Of a stretch of 64,000 nucleotides of DNA, positions 26,259-35,221 are shown piece by piece. Every line of letters begins with the position of its first letter. Within the stretch, counting starts at the first letter, position 1. A program made the position numbers and the translations under genes. The DNA is from JBCCXL01 sp039191605 (GTDB lineage: Bacteria > Acidobacteriota > Thermoanaerobaculia > Multivoradales > JAHZIX01). The DNA is taken from positions 62,001 through 126,000 of the forward strand of contig JBCCXL010000001.1 in NCBI GenBank assembly GCA_039191605.1, given 5' to 3'. The notes beneath the pieces were generated by a model, which saw only the letters and a program-made list of their open reading frames with translations, made no database searches and was not told where the DNA came from.

Positions 26259-26304
26259 AACGCTGTTCTAGCTCCTAGAGAGCTGAAGTTCTCCAAGCGC
26301 TAGC

Positions 26305-27612
26305 TCAGACCGCAGCAACTTCGTCCGGGGCAACCAGCCGCGCAGGCTCCGCCCCCAGCCATTGATGCTCGATACGCATCAAGCCTGCTTCAAAACGAGT
26401 CGAATGGGCGTGGAAGGCACCCTCGATGATCTTCGCGTCATAGACGTGCAGAGCCCGCTCATCTAGCAAGAAAGCATAGATGCTGAATTCCCCCTTGAGC
26501 AGACTCAAGCGGGGCAGGTTGAGGCGCAGGGAATACTCTCGCTTGCCTTGGATCGGCTCCCAGTCGTCATGGAAAGTGGAGCACACGGCGACCTGGACAC
26601 CATCTACCCGATCGATTCCTACCGCCACGTGGAATCTCCGTTGAGGGTCGTCGCTCTCCCATTCGAGATCGATATCGAGAGGTTCATCGAAGGCGATGGC
26701 CCTCCCATCTTCACGACGCTGACCGCCGTGGAGCTCGACTCGCGTCCACCGCCCCGGGCTCGCACGATGGTCGTCCTCTCTCGACGCAAAGGGAAGAGCA
26801 TCCTGCCCCGCGGCGGCGGCCTCGGTCTTGCGCACCAGAAAACTCTCATAGCGGCGCACCACGTCAGAGGTTGGGCCGATCGCTTCAGCTTTCCCGTTGC
26901 GCAACCAGATCGCTCGCTGGCAGAAACTCGACACGTAGTACATCGCGTGGGAGCAGAAGAGCAGAGTGCCACCGTTGTCTAGGAAGACCTTCAGGCGGTC
27001 GATGCATTTTTTCTGGAAGTAGCCATCACCAACCGATAAGGCTTCGTCGATGATCAAGACATCAGGCTCCACCTGAGTCGCGATGGAAAAACCGAGACGC
27101 ATCGACATTCCAGTGGAATAAGCCTTCACTGGCTGATCGATGAAGTGGCCGAGTTCCGAGAACTCAATGATGTCCGGCATCTTCACTTCCACCTCTGCCC
27201 TAGTAAGACCCAGCATCGCGGCGTTGAGGTGGATGTTTTGCCGACCGGTGAATTCTGGATGGAAACCCGAACCCAGCTCCAGAATAGATGCCACCTTACC
27301 GTTGACCGCAACCGTTCCGGAGGACGGGGAGGTGACCCCAGCCAGAATCTTCAGGAAGGTGCTCTTGCCAGCACCGTTCTCGCCAATAATCCCCAGCGAC
27401 TCCCCTCGACGCAGCTCCACGGAGACATCGTGGAGAGAATGGAAGGGCCGGTGACGGCGGCGGCCGGTGACGGCCTCGAAGAGGCGGTGCCACGGGCGAT
27501 CGTAGACCCGATAGGTCTTGCTGACCGATCGCACCGAGACCACGCTGGCGCCTGAGTCTTCGACCCTCGGTGGCGGCTCAGCGATTTCGCTGGGAAGGCT
27601 GGAGGCTTTCAT
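26305..27612 (-). CDS. wzt: Polysaccharide ABC exporter ATPase, Wzt type
   Basis: 435 residues. The ABC domain has Walker A GENGAGKST (77-86), signature YSTGMSMRLGFS and Walker B VLIIDEALSVGD, with an H-loop CSHAM. The C-terminal 150 residues form a beta-rich extension like the Wzt carbohydrate-binding domain, which reads the capped glycan end. With the ABC-2 permease it would export a finished undecaprenyl-linked polysaccharide across the inner membrane. The permease gene is not adjacent: the only candidate is at 42270-43043, same strand, beyond a block of secreted-protein genes. Confidence 0.9.
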   Translation of the reverse strand: MKASSLPSEIAEPPPRVEDSGASVVSVRSVSKTYRVYDRPWHRLFEAVTGRRRHRPFHSLHDVSVELRRGESLGIIGENGAGKSTFLKILAGVTSPSSGTVAVNGKVASILELGSGFHPEFTGRQNIHLNAAMLGLTRAEVEVKMPDIIEFSELGHFIDQPVKAYSTGMSMRLGFSIATQVEPDVLIIDEALSVGDGYFQKKCIDRLKVFLDNGGTLLFCSHAMYYVSSFCQRAIWLRNGKAEAIGPTSDVVRRYESFLVRKTEAAAAGQDALPFASREDDHRASPGRWTRVELHGGQRREDGRAIAFDEPLDIDLEWESDDPQRRFHVAVGIDRVDGVQVAVCSTFHDDWEPIQGKREYSLRLNLPRLSLLKGEFSIYAFLLDERALHVYDAKIIEGAFHAHSTRFEAGLMRIEHQWLGAEPARLVAPDEVAAV

Positions 27613-27708
27613 TGGGGAGGATTGTCGTCGTAGGAGTTCTTTGCTGCGACCGCCTCCTCGAAGGCGGGTGAGGGAATCCTCGGGATGGACAATAACAGAC
27701 GGGCCGCC

Positions 27709-27730
27709 GGGGAGAATCCCAGCGGCCCGT
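27709..27730 (-). terminator. Possible terminator after the PKD/propeller gene
   Basis: ACGGGCCGC (27709-27717) pairs with GCGGCCCGT (27722-27730), with only four bases between the arms, so the real loop is wider. The trailing T-tract read leftward is weak. It lies between the large secreted-protein gene and wzt. Confidence 0.4.
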
Positions 27731-27843
27731 TGAGGAATCGGAGCCGAGCGCGGTGCCGAAAGGCTTCCAGCTCGACGACCTACTGTGCTCTCAGACCTTG
27801 ATGGATTGACCAGGTCTCGAGCATGGCAGATCCTTTTCTCAGG

Positions 27844-30800
27844 TCATTGGCCAACGGTGATACCGGAGAGGAAGGCCGGATCACCGGTATCGTTCCGCAC
27901 CACCTGCGCAGCCGACAAGATAGAGCCGCTGCGAGGCACGATCTGAATGGTGAAACCGCCGATCACCTGACCTCCCGGAAGCGGATGCTGACCCGGAGAG
28001 ATCTGGCGCATCTTGCCCGGACGCACGCGATAACTGCGAGTGGTCTCGATCAGCGTGCCGTCCAGAGCTCGATACCTCAGATCGGCGTCCAGAGGCTCAT
28101 CACTGGGGTTGAACAACCACACCGTAGTCCGGCTGTTCTCATCCTGTTGAAGCCCGACGAGGATCTGCTTGTCACCGAAGCTCGCCGCCTCGCTCTCCTC
28201 CAGCGGAGCCATGAACTGGCCGTATTGCTGGGCAGGGTTGGAGTTCTCGTAGGTCTCACCGTGAATCATCGGGTAGACATCGTCTAAGCCGTCGTTTTCA
28301 AAGATCAACAAGCCCACGGCGCCGGCGGAGAGATTCCAGCGATCCTCGAGGATATCGGTGATCCGCACCGACTCTCCAGCGAAGAGGCCGAGGTTGACGG
28401 TCGTCTCTGGAGTCGCGGTATTGCCGACGTTCAGATAGGTGATGTGGGTTTGCAGGCTGGAGCCCGTGATGTTCGTAATCAGAGCGTCGGTCTGCCACAC
28501 CGTATCGTTGAGACCGGCGGTGGCTAGAGCGCCGATGAGGTACGAGCGACTCTGGCCAGCGTTACCGGCACGGATGAACGAGGGATCCTCGGTGGCGATC
28601 CTCAGGTTGGCGCCATAGGGATACACCGGACCTCCGGAGAGGACCTCCAGCTCCACCCGATAGTCGTCCTCATCGGTGATTCCGAAGCGATCCCGGATGG
28701 TCCGGATCTGGAACTGCCGCTGCCCCTTGGCCGCCACCGTCAGCGGAGTGATGTCGGCGCCGATCTCTTCACCAAAGGCGTTGTAGAAGCGCAGCTGCAC
28801 CCGGGCCGGCTCATCGGAAGGATTAGTGATCCCGAAGAATCCGAGTCGGTTGCTGTTGTCGTTCAGGCCCGCCAGGTGGAGAACCATCGAATCGTTATCC
28901 GATGACTTGGGGAAGCGCTGGGCATCGACGCCGGGCACCGCCTGCCCGAAGAGCGTCCCGTCGGGCTGGATGGTGCGGTGGTAGCCAATCACCACCGGAT
29001 TCGCCGCGCCATCCGCCTCGGCGGTGAAGTGCACAAAGCCAGAGACGTTGTCCAGATCGAAGAGGGCGTCGATCAGATCGTCGTAGTAGGCGGTCGCACC
29101 AGCATCCAGGTTGATGGTCGACGTAGGTGGTTCCTCACCGGTGCCGCCAGGACGCTGGTAGAAGGTCGCCTGATAGCTCCGATCGACGTCCTCGCCGTTG
29201 TGAATGTAGAGGGCGGTCACCTGGTCCAGCGCCGCTTGGCCCTGCACCACCCAAGGCAGCACCACTCCCGCAAGATCCGGAGTCGGCGGATCGCCGGTGA
29301 CGGTGAAGTTGCGGCTGGTGGAATCCTGATCGTCGCTACCGCTCACGGTGAGAGTGACGAGGTAGGTACCAGGCTGAGTCCAGGTGTGAGTAGGGGTGCT
29401 ACCGGTACCCGTGGTGCCGTCACCGAAGTTCCAGCTACGGCTGGTCACCGGACCGGAGCTAGTGTCGGTGAAGATCACCTCCTGACCGGTCTCCGCCGGG
29501 CAGGCACCGCCCGCTGAGCCGAAGGCGCAGACGTTCGCGGTGAAGCTAGCGTTGACCTCGGTCGGTGGCGGCGGTGGCGGAGGAGTAACCCCGCCCACGG
29601 CGACGGTTCTGGTCTGGCTGTCCTCGCACACTCCAAAGGTGCAGGAGGAATCCTGTCGGCTGACCGAGAGGGTCACCTGGTAGCTGCCGTTGGAGCTGAA
29701 GGCGTGAGTGGTGGTCGCGCCACTGCCGGTGTTTCCGTCACCAAAGTCCCAGCTGTAGTTGCCGGGGTTTCCGGTCGAGGAACTGCCGTCGAAGCTCACC
29801 GTCTGACCGGCCGTCGGTGCGGACGGTGAATAGGTGAAGTTGGCGCCGACATCACCGCCACCGCCACCACCACCACCGCCACCGGTGTTGACGGTCACGG
29901 TGCGAGAGCCGGTGACGGTACCGCAGGCGCTGTTGCGCGCCTGGATCGTCTTCGAGCCGGCGGTGGACCAGGTGATGGAGATCGAGCTGGTGTTCGAGGT
30001 ACCACTGCCGCCGGCGGTGGTCCAGGTCCAGCCGGTAGCGGACGGGTTGCAGTTCGAGGCCGTCGCGCTGAAGGTCGATGCCTGCCCCACCGTGGCGAAG
30101 CTAGGACCGTTCACCGTAATGCTGGCACCCGGCGGCGGCGGCGGCGGGGGAGGAGGAGTACCACTCTCGACTCGAATCAGGAACTCGTGAGTAAAGGTGT
30201 CGGTTTGCGACCCCTTACGAACTCTCAGGCGCGGCGTGAAGTCACCGGTCGAGGTGTAGGTGTGGGTAGTCACAGGACTGGTGTTGTTGACGTCCTCGAA
30301 GTTGCCGTCGCCATTCCAGTCGTAGTCCCAGAAGTCCGGGGGTCCAGTGGAGTTGTCGATCACCGGGAAGGCGACGTTGCGGGTCGCGAAGCAGATTCCC
30401 GCCTGACAGAAGAGCTGCGCTCGGAAGTTCGCGGAGAGGTCGATTACGCTGGTGATGCTCACCGATACGGGGTTGCTCTCCTGCTCGGCCTCGAGGCAGT
30501 TCCTTACCTTCACGCGTACGGAGTAGTCACCGATGGTGTCGTAGCTGAAGGTCGGGCTGGGACCATTGATCGGATCAGCTGTCCAACCTTGGTATCCGTC
30601 ACCGTCACCAAAATCCCAATTCCATTCCGTAGCGCCGGGCACGTTGACGCTGAAATCCACCGAGCCGGTAGACGGCGGGTTCGGCGCTCCGGCGTAGGTC
30701 GGCGTGAAGTTGCCGGTCCCGGGAAGATCCGGCGGAGCATTGAGCAGCACCCCTAGGCTGGTCGCCGTATCGCTTCCGTCGCCGTTGGAGACGGTGACCT

Positions 30801-32667
30801 CAGCGGTATAGGAGATCCCGGTCGTATCGTTGGGATTCGAGGTCCAGACAAAGGGATTGCCGTTGCCGCTGGAGACCACCGTGCCATCGTCATCCCGAAC
30901 CTGCCAGGCGAAGCCCAGAGGGGGACGACCAGTAGCACCGTTGGCCTGGAAGGTCACCGGCTGACAGAGCAGAGCCGGGTTGGGGCTCGCTGCTACGCTG
31001 CCGGCAACCGGTGCCGGATCGATCACCGTCAGGGTCTGGCTGGTGTTGTCCGAGGCCACGGCGTTCGACACCTGCAGCGTGACCGTGCGGTTGCCGGGCG
31101 TGCTGTAGGTCACTCCCGTGGGGTTCTCCGCGGTGGAGCTTGCTGGCGTCGCGCCGGAGCCGAAGTTCCAATTCCAGCTCGTGGGGTTGCCGGTGGAGGT
31201 ATCCACGAAGTTCACGTTCTCCCCAGGGTATACCTCCGTGGGGTTGTAGGTGAAGTTGGCGACCGGTGGAGATCCGGTGGTGCGCTCATGCACATCGAAG
31301 ATCGAATAGGCGGCGCGATAGAAGTAGTTGCCGTTGAATTTGCCGACCCGGGGCTTCACTCGGTTGTAGCCATGGACGCCATTGGGGCGGTAGTACCAAT
31401 TCCAATATCCCACCGGGTCACCGTTGTCGATGATCGTCCCCTGCGGAGAGATATCGCGAGGGCTCGAGGGATTGGAAACGTCGTAGAGCCACTCGTGCTG
31501 GTTGCCCTGGAGACACCAGCTATCCGTACCGACGTAGAGGAAGGGGGTGCCGTTGCTCACCGAATTGGTCACTAGGGCATCGGAAGCGATACCAACACCG
31601 GCGGTGCTCCAGATCGGAGCGCCAGCACCGCAAGCTCCTCCGGTGATGCAGCTCACGTTGTAAATCCGCAGCTGGGAGTCAGTCCTTGTCGCCAAGTAAT
31701 AGGACGAGCCGTTCTGCCACATCGCCAGGGAGTAGATGTTGTCCGAGGTTGCCCCGTCCATCACCTTCTGGGGATTCGACGGGTTGGCCACGTTCCAAAT
31801 CTCGAAGCCCTTGGGGCTGAAGGTCGAAGCCACCGCTACAAAGTTGCCGGCGCCGTCAATATGCTTGGCGAAGGTTCGGGTTCCCAATTTACCGAGGTAA
31901 ACACCGGGGCAGTTGCTGGTGCCGCCGGGATTGCTGTCGACACAGAGGGAAGTCAAATTCTTCGCCGCCGTCAGGTCGTATATAAAAACACCGCCGGTCC
32001 CCTGTTCCGCGGCAACAAAAGCATACTCACGCGCACCGATGCGCGCCGAGTAGACCTCACGGGACCATCGAGTCTGGCCTTGATCCTGGTAGATCAAGGT
32101 CGGGCTGGACTTATCGGTGGCGCGGAAGACCACCATACCCATGCCGAAACCACCGACAGCAGCGAAGACATCGTCGACCCCGTTGGGAGCATCAACGTCC
32201 AGCAGGATGTCGAAAGCATGAGCGTCATTCGCCCACTGAATCGGCAGGGACGAGAAGCCGCGATCGTAAACCACGCTGGGGGTCGCCGCGTTGCCACCGC
32301 GAACATCCCAGATCTGGAATCGAAGGTTGGCTACAGTGAATAGCCAGCCGTTTTCGATATCCAGAGATTCCCACCAGGGGTTGACCTCGAAGTTACCGTT
32401 GCCCGAGTAATCGGTGGTGTCTCGGGAGAGCGGAAGGCGGCCGTCGCCGGCGTTTCCAACTGGACGGAGCTCGTCCCAAAGCCCAGAAGGGACCTGGTAC
32501 GCGGGAGTGGCGCAGCTATCGAATCCACAAGCATCGCCAACACTTCCGGTGCAATCCGCCTGAGCTTGAGCCGCCGACGGGGCCAGCACGATGCCAACCA
32601 CGAGAAGAGCGGCGAGAACGGCGAAGACCTGCGCGAAGGACTTCGTGTTTCGATGGGTGAAACTCAT
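27844..32667 (-). CDS. Giant secreted beta-propeller/PKD-domain protein
   Basis: 1607 residues with a clear signal peptide (FAVLAALLVVGIVLAPSAAQAQA) and AGGAG before the ATG. Residues about 40-470 form a domain shared with the proteins at 37423 and 40567; repeated GGVFIYDLT, KGFEIWNVANPSNP and YDVSNPSSPRDI segments suggest an LVIVD-like beta-propeller. Residues about 470-1190 hold several PKD domains (WNWDFGDGDG, YSWDFGDGNT, RSWNFGDGTT) separated by poly-Pro and poly-Gly linkers (near 30140 and 29870). The last 400 residues are a beta-rich domain of unknown family. PKD domains usually mediate extracellular protein or glycan contacts. It is probably a cell-surface or matrix protein; no anchor motif is visible. 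Confidence 0.88.
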   Translation of the reverse strand: MSFTHRNTKSFAQVFAVLAALLVVGIVLAPSAAQAQADCTGSVGDACGFDSCATPAYQVPSGLWDELRPVGNAGDGRLPLSRDTTDYSGNGNFEVNPWWESLDIENGWLFTVANLRFQIWDVRGGNAATPSVVYDRGFSSLPIQWANDAHAFDILLDVDAPNGVDDVFAAVGGFGMGMVVFRATDKSSPTLIYQDQGQTRWSREVYSARIGAREYAFVAAEQGTGGVFIYDLTAAKNLTSLCVDSNPGGTSNCPGVYLGKLGTRTFAKHIDGAGNFVAVASTFSPKGFEIWNVANPSNPQKVMDGATSDNIYSLAMWQNGSSYYLATRTDSQLRIYNVSCITGGACGAGAPIWSTAGVGIASDALVTNSVSNGTPFLYVGTDSWCLQGNQHEWLYDVSNPSSPRDISPQGTIIDNGDPVGYWNWYYRPNGVHGYNRVKPRVGKFNGNYFYRAAYSIFDVHERTTGSPPVANFTYNPTEVYPGENVNFVDTSTGNPTSWNWNFGSGATPASSTAENPTGVTYSTPGNRTVTLQVSNAVASDNTSQTLTVIDPAPVAGSVAASPNPALLCQPVTFQANGATGRPPLGFAWQVRDDDGTVVSSGNGNPFVWTSNPNDTTGISYTAEVTVSNGDGSDTATSLGVLLNAPPDLPGTGNFTPTYAGAPNPPSTGSVDFSVNVPGATEWNWDFGDGDGYQGWTADPINGPSPTFSYDTIGDYSVRVKVRNCLEAEQESNPVSVSITSVIDLSANFRAQLFCQAGICFATRNVAFPVIDNSTGPPDFWDYDWNGDGNFEDVNNTSPVTTHTYTSTGDFTPRLRVRKGSQTDTFTHEFLIRVESGTPPPPPPPPPGASITVNGPSFATVGQASTFSATASNCNPSATGWTWTTAGGSGTSNTSSISITWSTAGSKTIQARNSACGTVTGSRTVTVNTGGGGGGGGGGDVGANFTYSPSAPTAGQTVSFDGSSSTGNPGNYSWDFGDGNTGSGATTTHAFSSNGSYQVTLSVSRQDSSCTFGVCEDSQTRTVAVGGVTPPPPPPPTEVNASFTANVCAFGSAGGACPAETGQEVIFTDTSSGPVTSRSWNFGDGTTGTGSTPTHTWTQPGTYLVTLTVSGSDDQDSTSRNFTVTGDPPTPDLAGVVLPWVVQGQAALDQVTALYIHNGEDVDRSYQATFYQRPGGTGEEPPTSTINLDAGATAYYDDLIDALFDLDNVSGFVHFTAEADGAANPVVIGYHRTIQPDGTLFGQAVPGVDAQRFPKSSDNDSMVLHLAGLNDNSNRLGFFGITNPSDEPARVQLRFYNAFGEEIGADITPLTVAAKGQRQFQIRTIRDRFGITDEDDYRVELEVLSGGPVYPYGANLRIATEDPSFIRAGNAGQSRSYLIGALATAGLNDTVWQTDALITNITGSSLQTHITYLNVGNTATPETTVNLGLFAGESVRITDILEDRWNLSAGAVGLLIFENDGLDDVYPMIHGETYENSNPAQQYGQFMAPLEESEAASFGDKQILVGLQQDENSRTTVWLFNPSDEPLDADLRYRALDGTLIETTRSYRVRPGKMRQISPGQHPLPGGQVIGGFTIQIVPRSGSILSAAQVVRNDTGDPAFLSGITVGQ

Positions 32668-33267
32668 GATGATCAGAACTCCTGTTCCGCTCTCGGAATA
32701 CCGAAGATCGATACGGTCGAAAGTGTCTGCGGAGGGTGAGAGATGAAAAGCCTTTCGCGACGCCTACCCTTAACAGCCCGAGGGCCGAGACGACGGTAGG
32801 TTGGACGTCAGGATTCCGGCATGCTTTTATAGCAAACGGCAGGAATCGAAACAAGGCTAGCGAGTCGGGAGGCAGAAAGCACCGTGACTGCCTCTAAGTC
32901 AGAGGCAGACCTCTGAAAAGAAGCACCACATGAAGAATCCTTGTCACGGTGCGTCGGCAGCTCGCATGCTACAAAAGCATAAAAGCTTTGTCCACCACGC
33001 CGGCGTTTTTTTGCTGTCTGATGGCACTGCAAAACCGCAGGCTCTGCTAGATGGAGCTCAGGAAGGCCCCGCCGAACACCACGGATGGAAAGTTGATGGC
33101 TTTGGGCGTTGCGTTGCCAACGCTCGCACCTCCTCCCCCCATCGCTCAGCCCTTCACGATGGATCCCGGATGCCCCCCTCCAGTCTGCAGCGCCTCAGGG
33201 GAAAGAGGCTGTCTCTGAGGGGGAAGTAAATTTGCCGATGGATTGCGAGAAGGTCGTGCAGCTAGAG

Positions 33268-33315
33268 GAAAGTCGCGCTCAAAGGAAGTCCTGCGAGAAG
33301 AGAGTCCTGCTCAAA
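33268..33315. repeat. 16-bp tandem repeat, three copies
   Basis: Three imperfect 16-base units begin at 33268, 33284 and 33300 (type GGAAGTCCTGCGAGAA). They lie between a terminator hairpin and the large PKD gene, outside any supported gene. Confidence 0.6.
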
Positions 33316-33331
33316 AACAGCGAGGAATAGC

Positions 33332-33364
33332 AAAAGGGCGAGCCGCTAAGCGACTCGCCCTTTT
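33332..33364 (-). terminator. Rho-independent terminator after secreted protein gene
   Basis: AAAAGGGCGAG (33332-33342) pairs with CTCGCCCTTTT (33354-33364). Leftward transcripts end in TTTTG, so it should stop transcription from the gene ending at 33420. It is symmetrical and could work both ways. Confidence 0.8.
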
Positions 33365-33419
33365 GTTTGGCTGCTTAACGCAGCCGCTCACTGAGCCGAG
33401 GCTCAGCAAGTTCCACTAC

Positions 33420-34772
33420 TCAGTCGTCGGCAACCGGAAGGCTGACGTCGGAAGGAGCGGTGGTGACGGTGAAGGTCTTGTCCAGCGCGCTATCGAGGTG
33501 GATAGCCTGGTAGCCAACGCTGAAGCGGCCGTCAGCCTGATGCACCGAGGTCACGAAGGACTGCTTGATCGGGTCGACCAGGCTGCCGGTGGTGGTGTTC
33601 AGGTTCATGTAGAACCAACCGAAATCGAAGATGGTACCGAAGTCCGCAGCAGAGGCGCGGGTGGCCTCGTACGGGCAGGGGTTGGTGGAGTCGAGGGTCG
33701 GCGGCGGCGAGAAGGGCGAGCCCTCAACGACGACCGGGTTCTCGTTCTCATCAAAGATCACGATCTGGTTCTGAGACAGCGGGAAAGGAGTCACAGCAAC
33801 GTTGCCAGCAACGGCGGAGCCGCAGGCGAAGAAGCCGTTCTCGTTACGGCCGGTGTCACGCCAGCAGATGACGTCCGAAGGCTCGGTGAACACACCCAGG
33901 GTGCCAGCGAAGTAGCGGGCGGCCCAGGAGGTGGCCAGCGGCTCACGGTTGTCGCTGCCGTCGTAGGAGACGTAGCGGCCGTAGAAGGTGTAGTCACCGG
34001 GGGCCCAGAAGCCACCACCAACAGAACCAGTGGCCTCGATGTGGACCAGCTGATCGCCCTGAGCGAAGTCAGCGTTGCTGTCGGCGTAGAAGTAGTCACC
34101 CCAGAGGACGTTGTCGTTGGCCATGATGCCGGTGCCACCGTCAGCGATGTACGCAGCGTTACCCGGGAACTCCAGGGAGCACTCGTTCACGATGTCGATG
34201 GTCACGTAGCCGCGGTAGGCGCCGTCACCGTAGTCCACACCACCACAAAGACCGGAGTTAGCGAAGCCGTTGGGGGCCGCGCCACCGGAGTGGAGGTTCT
34301 GGATGTAGGCGAGCAGGCTGGCCGGGATGTTCGCCGGCAGCGGGAAGGCGCAGCCGGGGAAGTTCACGTCAGCGTCGGAGAACTCACCGGGCGCGTTCGG
34401 GGACGGCACATCGAAGGGCACGTCGCCAGGCGCGGTGAAGTTCGGGCCGGTCTGCGGGATCGCACCGTTGATGAACAGGTTCGCCAGGCTCAGGGTGACA
34501 ACGTCGTAACCGGTGAGGTAAACGTCAAAGTCAAGAGTCGGGCGGGACAGGTCGGTCCACAGGGTAACGTGAGCCAGGGCCGGGGCGGCCGAGGCGTTGT
34601 TGATCGAGAACAGGGTGTCGACGCTACCGTCCGCAGAAACCTCGAAATAAGGCAGCAGCAGGGTAGCCGCAGGGACGGAATCGATCGCGCCGATCTCGGC
34701 GAAGGCAGTACCGCCCAGCATAAGCAGGCCGGCAATAGCCAGAGAGGCAATGATCTTCCTCATTACTGACAA
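33420..34772 (-). CDS. Secreted protein, family not recognised
   Basis: 450 residues with a textbook signal peptide (KIIASLAIAGLLMLGGTAFA). The mature part is acidic, rich in Ala/Gly/Asn/Phe, with alternating hydrophobic stretches suggesting beta structure. It contains four or more Cys (PGCAFPLP, GLCGGVDYGD, NECSLEF, CWRDTGRNENGFFACG) likely to form disulfides. No catalytic motif was found. It has its own promoter-like sequence, a long leader region and a strong terminator, and its codon use is strongly biased to GC-ending codons, as in well-expressed genes. It is probably an abundant envelope or extracellular protein in the same secreted-protein island as the PKD proteins. Confidence 0.8.
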   Translation of the reverse strand: MSVMRKIIASLAIAGLLMLGGTAFAEIGAIDSVPAATLLLPYFEVSADGSVDTLFSINNASAAPALAHVTLWTDLSRPTLDFDVYLTGYDVVTLSLANLFINGAIPQTGPNFTAPGDVPFDVPSPNAPGEFSDADVNFPGCAFPLPANIPASLLAYIQNLHSGGAAPNGFANSGLCGGVDYGDGAYRGYVTIDIVNECSLEFPGNAAYIADGGTGIMANDNVLWGDYFYADSNADFAQGDQLVHIEATGSVGGGFWAPGDYTFYGRYVSYDGSDNREPLATSWAARYFAGTLGVFTEPSDVICWRDTGRNENGFFACGSAVAGNVAVTPFPLSQNQIVIFDENENPVVVEGSPFSPPPTLDSTNPCPYEATRASAADFGTIFDFGWFYMNLNTTTGSLVDPIKQSFVTSVHQADGRFSVGYQAIHLDSALDKTFTVTTAPSDVSLPVADD

Positions 34773-34813
34773 TCTCCAGTTTGGTTTTTCAACCAGTGAT
34801 GGGCCCGTGGGTT

Positions 34814-34841
34814 GAGTTAACTAGGTCACGGTGCCCGTCAA
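34814..34841 (-). promoter_or_regulatory. Possible sigma-70 promoter for the secreted protein gene
   Basis: Reading leftward, TTGACG (34841-34836) and TAACTC (34819-34814) are separated by 16 bp, about 40 bp before the ATG at 34772. The -35 box is good and the -10 box poor. Confidence 0.3.
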
Positions 34842-35221
34842 TTATGACTCTCGAATCAGGCACACCCTTCATCTTGAGTCTCTAACTCCTTCTCCTCTTT
34901 TGTCAGTGGGCTACATCACCTCCCGGTAAAGACTTTTGTATCCGCAGTTTGCTTTGGATATTTGAGATTCAGAAATTGGCGAGTATTTCGAAAAATTCGA
35001 ACTTAGATTCTGTTTTGGGCGCGATCCGTTAGCGACGGCTCTCCTATTCGGAGATCTTCGAGAATTCCTTCTGTAGAGAGGCGTCTGTATGGGATCAGAC
35101 CGCAGAACTATACGGGGGCCGCAGACCAGGTGTCAAGCGAAGCAGGTCTCTGCGGTGACTTTCACCCCTAAATACCCCCTCGGGCCCATAAATACCTCCT
35201 TGAACACAGTCCAGAGAGCCC
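34842..35221 (-). other. AT-richer non-coding stretch
   Basis: About 380 bp between the FG-GAP protein stop and the likely promoter of the secreted-protein gene. It is visibly richer in A/T than its surroundings and without a convincing frame. It may hold further regulatory sites. Confidence 0.4.

Larger units (their letters stand above)
32668..33419 (-). other. Long intergenic region upstream of the PKD gene
   Basis: About 750 bp between two leftward secreted-protein genes. Rightward reading frames exist but look like non-coding frames. The region holds a 16-bp repeat array and a terminator, listed separately. The first 200 bp before the PKD gene probably contain its promoter, but I cannot place it. 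Confidence 0.5.

Noticed and set aside
32930..33229. Small reading frame upstream of the PKD gene
   Set aside because: Arg/Ser/His-rich translation without a ribosome site or motif; treated as non-coding.
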